Assembly: GCA_964023275.1 (NCBI GenBank)
Contig: OZ029913.1
Location: forward strand, 40,787,757 to 40,851,756
Reading direction: 5' to 3'
Origin: Norana najaformis
Lineage: Eukaryota; Annelida; Clitellata; Crassiclitellata; Hormogastridae
DNA length: 64,000 bases
Numbering within the stretch: position 1 is the first letter of the stretch; every line of letters begins with the position of its first letter. A program made the translations under genes and the position numbers. The notes below the pieces were generated by a model. It did not search any database, had not been told where the DNA came from, and saw only the letters and a list, made by a program, of their open reading frames with translations. Positions 44,720-59,468 of this stretch are shown piece by piece.

Positions 44720-45635
44720 AATTATCTAATTAATTTTGTACGGTATTTCACTACAAGCAAGCCCATGCTAATTCTCTGGAAATCTATTTCATTATCCTCG
44801 CGTTAAGCCCTTTAGTTAACGATGAATGTAGCCTACCAAAGTATATAAAGAGATTAAACGAAGAAGAAAAACAAGAAGTGGACAGTCTAACTTAAAGAAG
44901 AAGACATTAACCTACTACAGGACAGTAGATATGCCAACGATGCTGATGCCACTGTTAATAGCTAACTGGTTTTGCCTCTGTTGCAAAAATTTCTGCGGTG
45001 CCCATGTAAAAATGTTATCAATATTCACGGTAAAGTCATGAAAACCTGAGAAAGTAAGAAAGAAAACAGTCTCAGAAAAGGTCAGCGAAAACTGTGCTAG
45101 GGCAAAACATATCGCAAAAAGTTACTGATGACTTTAAAAGTCGTAACTGTTTGACTGCAGATAATAGTTTTCAAAAAGTTCGGATGACTAAATAATAAAT
45201 TTTTAATTTTTTTATATCAGGTAGCTTACAATTAATAAAAACGTTGTCAAAAATTGCGGCGAAGGTATAAAAGGTTGCCCCTGCTTACTTCCTCCATGCT
45301 TTGTAAATTTCTGGATAAGCTAATATTGACCTACACTAAACTTCACGAGGCGCATAAGAATTCAATCAAAGTAATCTAACCTTAGACCTACTTTATCTTA
45401 TATCTTACCTACGCCCCCCACTAGAGGACAGCTGCTGAAGAAAACCAAAGCCCATTCGCCGAAAATATATTTAGAAATGGACAACATATTGGACGAAACC
45501 CTCAATCAATAGATGACGCTAGCGACACCTAATCTCATCGTGAAAATCGAAGAAATTTGAAGCGCTACTCGAAGCCTAGCGCAGGACATCACCTTATGCC
45601 TGAGCCTTGTGTTAAGTCAGAGGGATGTCCAGAGA
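44720..45635. other. unassigned intergenic DNA
   Basis: No exon recognised. TTATCTTATATCTTACC near 45,400 is a small pentamer cluster. Confidence 0.35.
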
Positions 45636-45639
45636 TGCC

Positions 45640-45812
45640 GTATAAAGACCATATTCCAGTTGCCAGGAGACCAGAGACCTTTCCTGCCTATCCATGTTGG
45701 TTTGACTGAACGCCTCTGAATAAGGTGGTACCCGCGACATAACATTTTAGGCGCTGTAGAAATCTTGAGCTTACGATTATGATTACGATTACGGGAGAAA
45801 GACAGAGGAGTG
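45640..45812 (+). mobile_element. LINE 3' tail (family B)
   Basis: TTTCCTGCCTATCCATGTTG, TGACTGAACGCCTCTGAATAAG and GGCGCTGTAGAAATCTTGAG, ending ATTATGATTACGATTACGGG. More diverged than the 37.1 and 58.9 kb copies. Confidence 0.75.
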
Positions 45813-46286
45813 CCTAACGTTATAAAAACTAAATTGCTGAGTGTCTGTGCATACAAATACAAGTCTACAACACTGGGCTCTATAATGTTTCAAAAATCAG
45901 CGCTTAGTTCATCTTCATCTGAAATTGTTATCAATGATAAGCTGAGACAAAGTAGCTGCAATTTTTGATCGAATTCGTAAATGTATTCAGCATAGTTAAT
46001 TAAGTATTAATTTTAAGTCAGTAATATATGCTACTCTCTTTTCACGAACATTAGCAAGTGTAGACTCTGTGCAAATATGTAATTTGCGATATGCTTAGAA
46101 TTTTAATGGCGTGGTTGCAGTGTTTTGCTTTCTAGGAAAATTTGCAAAATTTCCTGGCTTTTGGCACACCAACCGCCCCAAATAAAGACAGTGACATTAA
46201 AACCTTTATACTTCCTGTCTGTACTTCGTGTGTTCCTTAAAATATTGTGATTCGAGATCTTTTTCCCATTTTCGGCAGCACCCATC
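45813..46286. other. 5' flank of RAB11
   Basis: CCCATTTTCGGCAG, ending at 46,280, could be the acceptor of a 5' UTR intron. No TATA box seen near the ATG. Confidence 0.35.
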
Positions 46287-49759
<3,473 letters not shown>

Positions 49760-49919
49760 ACCGTCCTGCGACTGTTGAGTCCTCGTCTCACCTTTGCAAA
49801 GCATCAGTCTTGCTTGATCTCACAAAATGTGATCATATTGTGACTTGGTTTGGTGTGTCATATGTTTACTTTCTACTCTGTGACCTTGTTGCTCGTGCCG
49901 ATTTGAAATCTCGTGCATT

Positions 49920-50465
49920 TATATTTGTAGCTTCTGTTCTAGATCAAAATTCTAAATAGTCTGTTGTTGCAAATCAAAATTGTTGGGAGTCTGCAAGTGT
50001 AGGTTAAATTATGCAGCATGTATAGTTGTACATCAGAATATTTGGGAACTTGTAGTTATAGGTCAAAATTCTAAAAGTGTAAAGTTACAAATAAATATTT
50101 GGGAGCCTATAGTTGTAGACCAAAATTATGATTAGTCTACAGTTGCAGGTCAAAGTTTGTAGGAGGCTGTGAGTGTGAATGAAATTCTAAAGAGTGTAGT
50201 TGCAGATTAAAATTTGTGGGAGTTTGTGGATGTCAATGAAATTCTGAGGAGTTTGTAGTTGCAGATCAGAATTTTGAATAGCCTATAGTTCTGTAGTTGT
50301 AGATATAAATGTTGAGAACTGTGTTTCTCTAAATGACAATATATTGGGAGTTTACTATAGTTCTAGTTTAAAATTTTGGGAAGCTTGTAGCTCTAGATAA
50401 AATTCAGAATAGGTTACAGTTTCAGATAAAAGTTTTGAGGGTCCGTAGTTGCTTGAACGGGTCAG
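49920..50465 (+). repeat. degenerate tandem repeat downstream of RAB11
   Basis: A dozen or so variants of GTAGTTGCAGATCAAAATT and TTTGGGAGTCTGTAGTTGTAG at about 45-bp spacing, half-units included. Contains AATAAA at about 50,089, so the first copies may lie in the RAB11 3' UTR. Confidence 0.7.
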
Positions 50466-51160
50466 TATGTGTAAGTTCTGCTTTGGCGGGTAAGAGTTTT
50501 GAATTGACTCTCAGTGTTTTACACTCTTAAAACTAATGCTTGGTAATGGCAGACACTTGAAGGTAGGCGTTGCAGTGCCTGAATAGCCTTGAGTGGCATT
50601 TTATTGTAATTGGGGAAACCAGACAATCTTTGAAAGATTCATAGAAGGCACCTTCGTGGGTTACTGAAAGGTGCCATACAAACGTTCAGATACATACATA
50701 CATAGTTACTTACTTATTTTATAGTTTTTGCCAACTGCAGTATTTGTCGGATGCACTATTGTTTTAGATAAGACAAACCAATTTGTTGTGTTATTTACAG
50801 TTTTTGTTTAGTTTGAATTTATACTTTAGTTTATAAACTTCAGTTGTATTTAGTTCATTTATTTGTTAATTCAGAGCATTATATAGCACCCTTTAAAATG
50901 TTGAGGGGCTAAAAATTGGATCTTAGGACTAGTCCAAAACATTCCGTTTTGTATTATTCTGTATCATTTTGTATAATTATTCTTTAAATTGGTTATTAAT
51001 TTTGAAGTGGGATATGGTTCATGTAAGCCAGTCCCAAGTGGCTTCCCTTGAGTATAAAGTATTGGCAACTTCATTTTCTTGGCCTCAGCATATGAGGTTG
51101 GGTGGCCAGTCAGCTGGCTTAGCACCTTATGAGTAGCAAATGGTAAAACTTAGCATCATT
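50466..51160. other. intergenic DNA
   Basis: 50,870-50,930 (TTCAGAGCATTATATAGCAC) resembles a retroelement tail. Nothing else recognised. Confidence 0.35.
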
Positions 51161-51380
51161 AGATTCTATTTATATTAATAAGCTTTGATTTATAATTATA
51201 AGTATTTATTCAGCTAGAAATGAGTATTCATAGTAATATGATTCAAAATAATAAGTAATTATGAATATTAGTAAGTATTTATTAATTAATAAGTATCGAT
51301 TCATAATAATAAGTAATAATTCCTATTAGTAACTATTCATTCCTGTTAATAAGTATTTATTCAAATTAAGTAAATTGTTG
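51160..51380. repeat. degenerate AATAAGTATTTATTC repeat
   Basis: A 14-16-bp unit recurs about a dozen times with drift. Confidence 0.65.
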
Positions 51381-53395
51381 ACTGCTGTTATTAAAGCCGC
51401 TTTTTGTGATGAACCTTGTTATTCGTTGTGTTGTGTATTTTGATCGAGATTGTTCTTCGATCATCAGACGATGATTCTATTATCGTTACATGTAGTTGCT
51501 TGTAGTTGAATCTACGTAGGTTGTGTACGCTTTTGGTGGTTGGCAGCCAGTCACGTGTCACTGTTGTCTTGGTGACTGATGCACCATAACAACAGTTTAA
51601 ATGGTTTTGTAATAGGAATGAGTACTGTAGCTATTGTTTAATCCAGTCATCAGGGAAGATTTTGACATGACTGGAGTTGAGAACCATTCTGTAGCTACTG
51701 ATGCTCAGTTACAACATTCAAACTCTGCTGTAGTAGCTGGTGCACCATAGCATTTCCTAGCAGCTGAAGTCCCACAAAGCATTATAAACCATATTCTAAG
51801 TAGTTGGTCTTTGCAACAATTTAAACCATTCTCTGGCAGCTGGGGAGCATGATAATCTTGTTAACATGATCGTGTTAACATGACAATCAGGCAATTATGA
51901 CATGACTAGCAGCAGTGTAAACAATTTTCTGGTGATGGGTGCACATTAGCAAGAGGTTAATCCAGTTTTTTTGTGTTCTGCTGTAAATCTGTCATGCATC
52001 AGTCAGGGTGCAGATTGTTATCGAATCCAAAGGTCTTGAGGACTTAACGTAAATCCAGATTATATGCAATCGTAAATAATCTGTTGTTATTGTCTGGGGA
52101 AAATACGCTTAAAATTGTAGGAATGTTGATGAGAAAGAATCAAAACATGATCTCCAGTCACACGGTTGACAAGTGTCTAATTTCGGTTCTGTTACGAACT
52201 TGTACTTAGAAGCTGGGATTCGCGATGTTGTTTGCGGTAATTTCGAGGACTCTCGGGGCTTCTATAGATTCGGGCTTAAACACGGATGCAAGATAACGTT
52301 TTTTTAAAAACTGCAATGTGTTGTTTCCGAAATATGCATTTTTAATTTGCATTGCGATGTTATCTAGATATCCAGTGGTGTGACGTTACGTGATAGCTAC
52401 TTTGTCATGTGACACTCTGTATTAAGGCTTTACGCAGCAGATGATGTTAACAGCAATTTATTTATCAATTCTTGATCAAGTGATACGATGTTTGTTTTGA
52501 AAGTGCATCGCGAGTCAAGTCACCTTCGTGAACTTCGAGTTTGCGTTTAAATCGTAATTTATTCATAACCCCTTAATAATCGTAATGAATATTCGTATTG
52601 AAAAGTTAACTGTTGGAATTGGTTATAAAATTCGTTTTGCTTCATTTCGTGATAAACAAGGCCCCTGGAAAGTTTAGTAAGTTACTTGAGCAAATTTTAC
52701 CTCTGATCTTCCGGTAACCGAGATGTTTTCTTCACACGGTATATCAAAGATTTTAACTTCTTAAAATCTGCGATATATCGTCTCAACCCATGTGACGTGA
52801 GGCAGTGCTCAGGAATTAAATTAGCCTTTATGTAGCGCTATAAATATTTTTTGGATTACGAGGTAAAGTAAAGGAATCGCTTGACGATACCGGCGCAAGA
52901 GAAGTTTCTACATTAGATTTCATCTTTGATCTGTTAACCTTTGTAAAAACTGGTATTCTGGTCGCCTGCAAACACGCTAGTTGGCGTTTTTCTTTTATCG
53001 ATGATCGAGTCTGCATTTCGAGTATCTCATAAAATTCAGTTTTTCTGGCGATCCGAATTAAATGATAAAGAAACGGTTGTTATTGACGGTGTGTTTTGGA
53101 TTTTCTTCGGTCTTTCAGTGCGAGGTGTTGGCTTAGTCCTAGACTCCTAGATAATAAAATAAGCCTGTCCTAGTAGATAGAGCTGCTTTGAACTGGAATT
53201 GTGAAATTCGTCTGGTTCTATCACTGTTACGCATCAGTCGGTAACGTTTGGTCAGACTTGTTATAAGTTAATTTACAAGTTAAGAACTTTCTGTCATTCG
53301 GGTAAGTCAGTTGGGGGTGCAGACACGGTCTGTCGGTGGCTCTCTTGGCCTTTGATTTAACGACTACGTGACAGCCGTGTAATGACAAGTTATTC
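51381..53395. other. gene-poor intergenic DNA
   Basis: 51,560-51,960 has loosely repeated phrases (TAGCAGCTGG, AGCTGGTGCACCATA). 53,144-53,156 repeats the arm of the 12,776 hairpin. No exon recognised. Confidence 0.35.
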
Positions 53396-53403
53396 GCGCA
53401 TAC

Positions 53404-53515
53404 TTAATTCTTTCTGTCACCAAGCAGTATAAAATTTCCTGTCACCAAGCATTATATAGTAATCTCTGTCACCAAGCAGTACACAATAACCTCTGTCACC
53501 AAGCAATGTGACTTT
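53404..53515 (+). repeat. four copies of a CTGTCACCAAGCA repeat
   Basis: CTGTCACCAAGCAGTATA and three variants at 27-31-bp spacing. The same word is present once in the SINE at 59,190 (minus strand). Confidence 0.85.
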
Positions 53516-53684
53516 TGACCCGAGCGAGGGCGCTGGTTCAACCGACAGATTGCACCAGGACGACCGTTACCAGCGCCTGGTCTAAGGTTCAGTCCTAGGG
53601 TAAGGCTCCGGTGGTCTGTCTGAAGGTTGAGTCAACGAGTCTTCACGTTTCAGCTTTTATTGCTCATGATGATAACATCCTAAC

Positions 53685-53945
53685 ATGTACGTGAAATATG
53701 GAGTCGCGTCTGCGAGCGTTCCGCGGCGTAGTCAACCGCCGGCACGTCTTCTAGTCGAGTCGTTTTTCTGTTCTCCCTCTGTCGATGTCCGAGCGATGAC
53801 TCACTCCGTCGTAGTCGGGTCCTCTTATAGGTCAACGACAGGGGGCCACAAAAGTTACGTAGGGCCTACATTGCGTACATCACCTTACGTACATATGGTA
53901 CGCAATATGATGCACGTAATGTATATTACGTAGGCCTACATCACC
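53685..53945. other. GC-richer segment with nested palindromes
   Basis: ATTGCGTAC (53,870) pairs perfectly with GTACGCAAT (53,898) around a 19-nt loop, flanked by near-direct repeats TTACGTAGGGCCTACA and TTACGTAGGCCTACA. The 82-codon frame starting at 53,685 has no known domain. Confidence 0.5.
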
Positions 53946-54004
53946 TTGTAATAATTGGCGGGCCACGTGCGCAAGCCGGATAGGCCGACAAAAAAATAAG
54001 TCAG

Positions 54005-54175
54005 AGCGGGGAGTATATCGTGACAGCAGTGTATAGTAATTTGATACCAGAGTGAAGTCGGAAGTAAACGGCAAGTCGTGCTAAGTATTGGTCCCGTGTT
54101 CATGCCGGAAGTTAGGATTCGTACACTGCCGGCCGAAGAGCAGCAAACGAGCGCCTTCACCATTGTCTAAGGACG
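54005..54175 (+). mobile_element. SINE body, same family as 59,050-59,310
   Basis: GGAAGTAAACGGCAAGTC, CCGTGTTCATG, TTAGGATTCGT and CCGGCC keep order and spacing with the reverse complement of 59,075-59,190. Confidence 0.65.
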
Positions 54176-54454
54176 ATGGGAGCTTTACTTCGGTAGAATA
54201 TGGTAAGTGCATTCGGTCTCTACCGAAGTTTAACCAAGAGTCGTGAAAACGATTACAAGAACATTTCTTATAAGAGTACTTAATGTGATAGGCCTACAGG
54301 AAATTCTGGATGAGACTCCGTTGATCAGGCTGTACGTGAGTGCGAGAGCCAGCCGGTGGTGAATTTTCGATTTTCTGAGCACTATCTGCATACAGATGAA
54401 CTTTTGTTCTAAATTAACATTAACACCAGTTGGACTAGAGCAGGCAACACTTTT

Positions 54455-54670
54455 GAGAGGCGCCCAAACGGCGCTATATTAAGTGTTTAGATAGATCTTC
54501 GTCGCCAGTAATCTTCCCACCGACAGTTGGCCTACAGGCCAACTCAGTTTAAAGCCGCGTTGGCTAGGGGCGCATAAATTATGAGACAACTTTCTATCCT
54601 TGTGGGATTTGAACTCCCGTCCTGAGAGTTGACCTTCCAGTCAATAACCAGTGGACTATGGTGCAAATCG
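54455..54670 (-). mobile_element. tRNA-derived SINE
   Basis: On the minus strand CCATAGTCCACTGGTTATTG (A box zone) and GGGAGTTCAAATCCCAC (B box), then a body ending near GGCGCTATATTAAGTG on the plus strand. Confidence 0.6.
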
Positions 54671-54894
54671 TGGAAGACCGTATCAGAAACGATCCCTTAG
54701 TATAAATTATTGATTTCTATTTGGTTATATAGCGCTAGTTTTGTTCTTAAGAATCGAAGTCAAAGCTTTAAGCATTCGACGTAGATGGTTTTCTGAAGAA
54801 CTGGTGTTCTTTAGAATATTCATTTTCTATATCGAAAAGATTTTGTTGTCTGTTTGCCAGATAGACTTCTAAGCTGACGAACGGCAGTTGTTGG

Positions 54895-55200
54895 ATGAAG
54901 AAGTTGGATGGATGCAGAGAGTTTGACCGAAAGGCTGGCAGACGCAGACATACACAGACAAGCTGCCACAGAAAGACACAAGCAGACAAAGAGAGAATGG
55001 AAGATACAGGATTAGAGACAGAGACAGTAAAGAAAAAGACAGTGACTAAGATAGATATAGACAGACACACACACAGACAGACAGAAGCAGATAAATAGTA
55101 CATAGATAGATAGATAGACAGACAGAGACAGACAGACAGGAAGAGGCGGTAAGTAGTACTTTAAGAAAGAAAGACACACTGGGAGACAGAGTTAAATGAA
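54895..55200. repeat. ACAGACAG/GATAGATA repeat
   Basis: Purine-rich imperfect units. Confidence 0.7.
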
Positions 55201-55474
55201 CCTAAGCAGGGATACAGAGACACAGACATAGCAACACAGTCTAAGAGACAGATAACCAGACGGCCCATAAGTCCGTTGCCAAGACTCAAACGACAAGGAT
55301 TATTGGCGGCTTTTAAGAGAAGCCTATTACGATGCTGTCGCATTGCAAGTGAGTTACGTCATGCATGGTCAGAGATCGTTATGGTTCATTGGCTACCGTC
55401 ATAACTGGACAGCCGTTGATGCCCGCTCTGCTCCATCCGTGGTCAGTTAATGGTCATCTCTTGCGCAGGTGTTC

Positions 55475-55620
55475 ATCCATGGATGAACGAACGAATGCAT
55501 GAACGAATAAATCGATGAATGAACGAATTGATCGACTGAGCGAACAATCGAATGAATGAACGAGTCGACCATGAGCAAGTGAACGAACAAAAACAGAATG
55601 GATGAATGAACTGGACGCAA
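55475..55620. repeat. GAACGAATGAAT repeat
   Basis: Imperfect units of the type at 31,135. Confidence 0.7.
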
Positions 55621-55671
55621 AAAAACACGCGGGAGGCAGATAAAGGCACTACATAAATGCCCGTATATACA

Positions 55672-55843
55672 TTGGGTACGGTAGCCAATCGATTAGAACG
55701 CTCGGCTTGTAACGCCGAGAGTATGGGTTCGAACCTACTCTGACGCGGTTACTGTGTAGGGACCTTGACCAAGTCCTTCATTCACAGGTATTCAACGCCA
55801 TCGATTGATGATTATTCATTAGATAGTGGCCCTTAATAAATGC

Positions 55844-55877
<34 letters not shown>

Positions 55878-55880
55878 TCA
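55672..55880 (+). mobile_element. tRNA-derived SINE with LINE-type tail
   Basis: GGTAGCCAATCGATTAGAAC (A box zone), a stem CTCGGC/GCCGAG, GGGTTCGAACC (B box), body GGGACCTTGACCAAGTCCTT as at 29,300, then GCCATCGATTGATGATTATTC, the family A LINE tail, and AAT repeats. The T arm does not pair, so it is not a working tRNA gene. Confidence 0.75.
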
Positions 55881-56042
55881 GTGCATTGAATAATAATAAC
55901 AATAGATTTGTTTCATAATTGTAGTTGTGTAAAAGTAGACCTGTATTTCATAATTCAAACGAATTAGTAATAATAATAATAATCATGTGGGCATACATAC
56001 GTACCTACGTACACATACACAAATACAGTACACGTATATACG

Positions 56043-56044
<2 letters not shown>

Positions 56045-56101
<57 letters not shown>
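56045..56101. repeat. TA dinucleotide array
   Basis: Pure TATATA. Confidence 0.97.
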
Positions 56102-56102
<1 letters not shown>

Positions 56103-58016
56103 CAGAGCCGGATTAACTAGTATGCAAAATATACCGTTGAATGGGGTCCCCCGATGACAGAGGTCCCCCAACTAGTCAGAAATTTTCTGCATGCAGAAAC
56201 TCGCAAAGAATTCATCGTATCATCTATTTGGTCATAGGAGTGAGCCATTAGTTTTCATTTTAAATAAGAACTTGCACAGTGACCATCTTGCAAAATCGAA
56301 AAAGTCAACCAAGCAACCAGCTGCTTTTACAAACTTTTCTTTTAGTCGAACGTCTTCTATCAATAAGTTTTTTCTTATATATATTCTATGCTGATATCAC
56401 ATTTGTTTCTTATTTAGACACGCACAGCTTCGTTTTTATTTACCGGCTTAGTTACTAAATAAAGTAAATCTGCTACTCCAGCTGCTCTGTCGGTCTTTTC
56501 TTTTTTTCATCTTGCACCGTAGCTTCATGTTCTTTTTATTTGTTCCTTTCTCCACTGAATCCTGAGCATCCGGTTGACGATTTTCTCTGAAGCATTAGGC
56601 GTTTAGCTATTCATATTTGCCTCTGAGCTTTTCTTCTCTTGCACTAAATTTTTCCCTAATCAGCACACTTTTTAAAGCACCACACACGCGCACATTGGAT
56701 TGCACTAACGACGAATTTGTCTAAGAAACTGTCTTTGATTCCGTAAATGCATCGTGACAATCTTGCCTGCTCTTTTCAATTGCTAATCACTCCCTTATGC
56801 TTACTCACTTCAGTGCACGCAAGAAGATCGACTTTTCTTCACAGACATTATCTTTAGAAGTCATTCAGACGTTTTCCAAACTTTGTATTACGTTCGCTTT
56901 AATTGCCTGCTCTTTCCAATATACTGAAATGCTCCGTTGTGCCTACTCACTTCGACCTGCCTCTATGCCATTTCCTCCTAACATCGCTCGTTTTAGCTTG
57001 CTCGAGAGGCAGTAACGCCTTTTTACCTCGATTTAACTCACAAAAATTTCGCGCCTCTTTTGTCAAATTTATTAAACACGCTCCTTGTTTAACCTAAACA
57101 ACTTTCTTCCACTTCAATCGATTTTCAGAACATAAATTATTACTTATCTGCAACGCGCAATTTTTCCTTTGCAACCGGAAGCCTGCCGGTATGTAATAAA
57201 AGATAGTGCTTGCAATCATAGCTGCTGCCTTTCCCATTGTAACAAAGAAGGATAATTCCTCTGGTCCAATCACTTGGCACCGAGACAGAATCCCAGACGC
57301 CTGTTATCACACGGGTGAGCCATTTTGTGTCTGCCTCTTCCCCAGTTTTAAGCAGCTCGGGCCAAATGCCGCAGGTACCTGGAGCCTTCTTGTTTTTCTG
57401 CCGGTGTAACGCGAAATAAATTCCGGGGAGAAAATCATTCCGAAAACTTATGTCATTGGTTTACGTGACATATGATGTCAGATAGCAACGTAGATGCCCG
57501 AGGCTCGTCTTCGTTGCCAGATATGATCCGGGTGTGTTCCTGAATACGGGAGGGGGGGTGAGAACATCATTTTTAAATGCAAGTTGTCAGCAGCTAATTG
57601 TGAAAGTCCGCCAATCATTCCGCCGGTGATTCACTTTCCTGTATCCTAGGGCGTAGGATTATGGCACGCAAAATTTTATTCCTAAAAATATGACTGCACT
57701 GCTGCGAAGTTACTATTTACCACTTTCAACTGGTTTATTTTAAAACTAATTAACTATTCCATAGATACCCTCATATAGGATTTCGCACAATTGTCCCTAA
57801 TTGACAAAACTGAGCTACTACTCCATTCACAATTACTTCGCCTCGACTCCATGCGATAAAGGTTTACGTTTTCAGACGCGGAAATTTCTTCCCAAAAATA
57901 AAACTGCTCCTACGATGAAACTTAACACTGCTTCTTCCGTCACAATCACGTTTTGTCCTAAATTTTATTGCATAATCCTAATGTAACTAACCCGGATTCC
58001 CACTTACACGCATTAA
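56102..58016. other. unassigned, possibly containing a DNA transposon relic
   Basis: 56,103-56,165 (AGAGCCGGATTAAC, then GGGGTCCCCCGATG) has the look of a hAT-type transposon end, from memory; I find no matching second end and no transposase. The small frames at 56,191 and 56,797 show no domain. Confidence 0.25.
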
Positions 58017-58301
58017 CTACAATATTTTCTTTGCATGCGAGTAATCTACATCAACAAAACAATTATGTATAAATTCAGGACGTAATTTTCCCCGGAACAG
58101 ATTTCGCATGTATTCACTGCAAAATTTGGTCCTGGCAACGGAAGTGTGCGTGATCGGAACGATTTTTCCTCGGAACTTGTTTCGCATCACACCGACGCAC
58201 GTCAGCTGCGACCTCTTTTTCGGAGGGTGGGGATTGACGGATCTGGCTCCGGGCGATACAGGCGACGGAACGTCGTTGAGGAAGTCTTTGTAATAGTCCA
58301 T
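58017..58301 (-). CDS. candidate first exon, unknown gene
   Basis: Minus-strand ATG at 58,301 opens MDYYKDFLNDVPSPVSPGAR and a basic PKKRSQL segment, with balanced composition and G/C-ending codons like the GPCR and bHLH genes here. The frame stays open for 94 codons to TAG at 58,017. A donor could lie after the first ~35 codons (AGGTCGCA). No downstream exon was found in the window on that strand, and the product is not recognised. Confidence 0.3.
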   Translation of the reverse strand: MDYYKDFLNDVPSPVSPGARSVNPHPPKKRSQLTCVGVMRNKFRGKIVPITHTSVARTKFCSEYMRNLFRGKLRPEFIHNCFVDVDYSHAKKIL

Positions 58302-58619
58302 CTACCACTGAATCTGGCTCCTATCGCTCAGAAGATGCCCACTCATGCTTTCTAATGGGCTTGAGACCCGTGGCATCACGGAACGCAGTTTCCGGAAGTT
58401 GGCAAATACGTCCTTCAGCTGCCCGTTATGAAGATTGGCCTCAGCTTCCGTTGCTTTTTCATTTGTCCAAGAAAGTGGGGGTCGTCTCAGGGCGGATCCG
58501 CACTCCTTCTGCAGGCGCCTGTATTCACAAGCTCCCTGTGGATGGATCAGCTTTCAAGTTTCGTATGGAATCTAGTCCTTCCTTGCAGAACCGTCAATTC
58601 CTAGGTTTTTCTAGGCTGC

Positions 58620-59047
58620 TTCGATGATATTGTCCCGAAGGTCTGCCAGTTGTCAGAAGCCGGCCATTTGACGAACCTCTCTTCACTCTGGAATAAACTC
58701 CCCCCAGAACTGCGACAGTTTTCTGACCCATCATACAAACTCATCGATGCTCCACCGCTTGCAATTTCTGCATCGGCCTTTTACTCAAAGCTGAAAATAT
58801 TCCTCTTTCACAGATCCTATCCTGACACCCCTTCTTCCTCTTTATCTCTCTCTCCTCTCCAACCCCAAACATCCCCCATAGCTGCCACGCTGTCTCTCCG
58901 TCTGACTTTTGGATCTTGACTTGGAACCGAACCCTTTTGCCTATCGATTTTGTTTTGACTGAGCGCCTGTGAATAAGCTGGTCCCAGCGACGTGGCTTTC
59001 GTTGGGCGCTGTAGAAATCTCGGAATTACGATTACGATTACGAATGT
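58620..59047 (+). mobile_element. LINE 3' end (family B) with reverse transcriptase C-terminus
   Basis: SLWNKLPPELRQ, then PPLAISASAFYSKLKIFLFH, then RSYPDTP is a typical LINE C-terminus. The tail (CCTATCGATTTTGTTTTGAC, GGGCGCTGTAGAAATCTCG) ends in ATTACG repeats. It is the best copy of this family here. Confidence 0.85.
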
Positions 59048-59049
59048 TT

Positions 59050-59310
59050 GTAAGTAAAGACGTAGAGGAGGCGCTCATCCCCTTTTCTTGGCCGGAAATG
59101 GACGAATCCTAATGTCCTGAACACGGAGCCAGCGCATCGCAGGACTTGCCGTTTACTTTCCAACTTACACCGCTACCAAATTATACTGCTTGGTGACAGA
59201 GGCACGGTATGAGCAAACAACTTGCCCAGGGTCGTTACACGGAGTCGAACCCGCAACCGCATGATTTATTGACCGAGCGCGTTACCGGTAGACCACCGTG
59301 CCAGGGGCTA
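59050..59310 (-). mobile_element. tRNA-derived SINE
   Basis: Minus strand: GGTGGTCTACCGGTAACGCG (A box), GCGGGTTCGACTCC (B box), CTCTGTCACCAAGCAGTA, then the body shared with 54,005-54,175. It abuts the family B LINE tail head to head. The T arm is unpaired, ruling out a tRNA gene. Confidence 0.7.
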
Positions 59311-59468
59311 GGCGGGAGCCATGGCACCAAATGCGCTGATGCTCACACAAGTTTTGGCTCTGTGACGCCAGGCAGGAGCATGCTCACACAACGTTTTTGG
59401 GCAAATGTGACATCTACCTAATCTTATAGATTATATCGGATATAATGTATAATTTTATCCACCTTATG

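Noticed and set aside
55672..55750. Functional tRNA gene
   Set aside because: A- and B-box-like words are present, but the T arm does not pair and a SINE body follows.
59215..59310. Functional tRNA gene on the minus strand
   Set aside because: T-arm pairing is lost and the SINE body shared with 54 kb follows directly.
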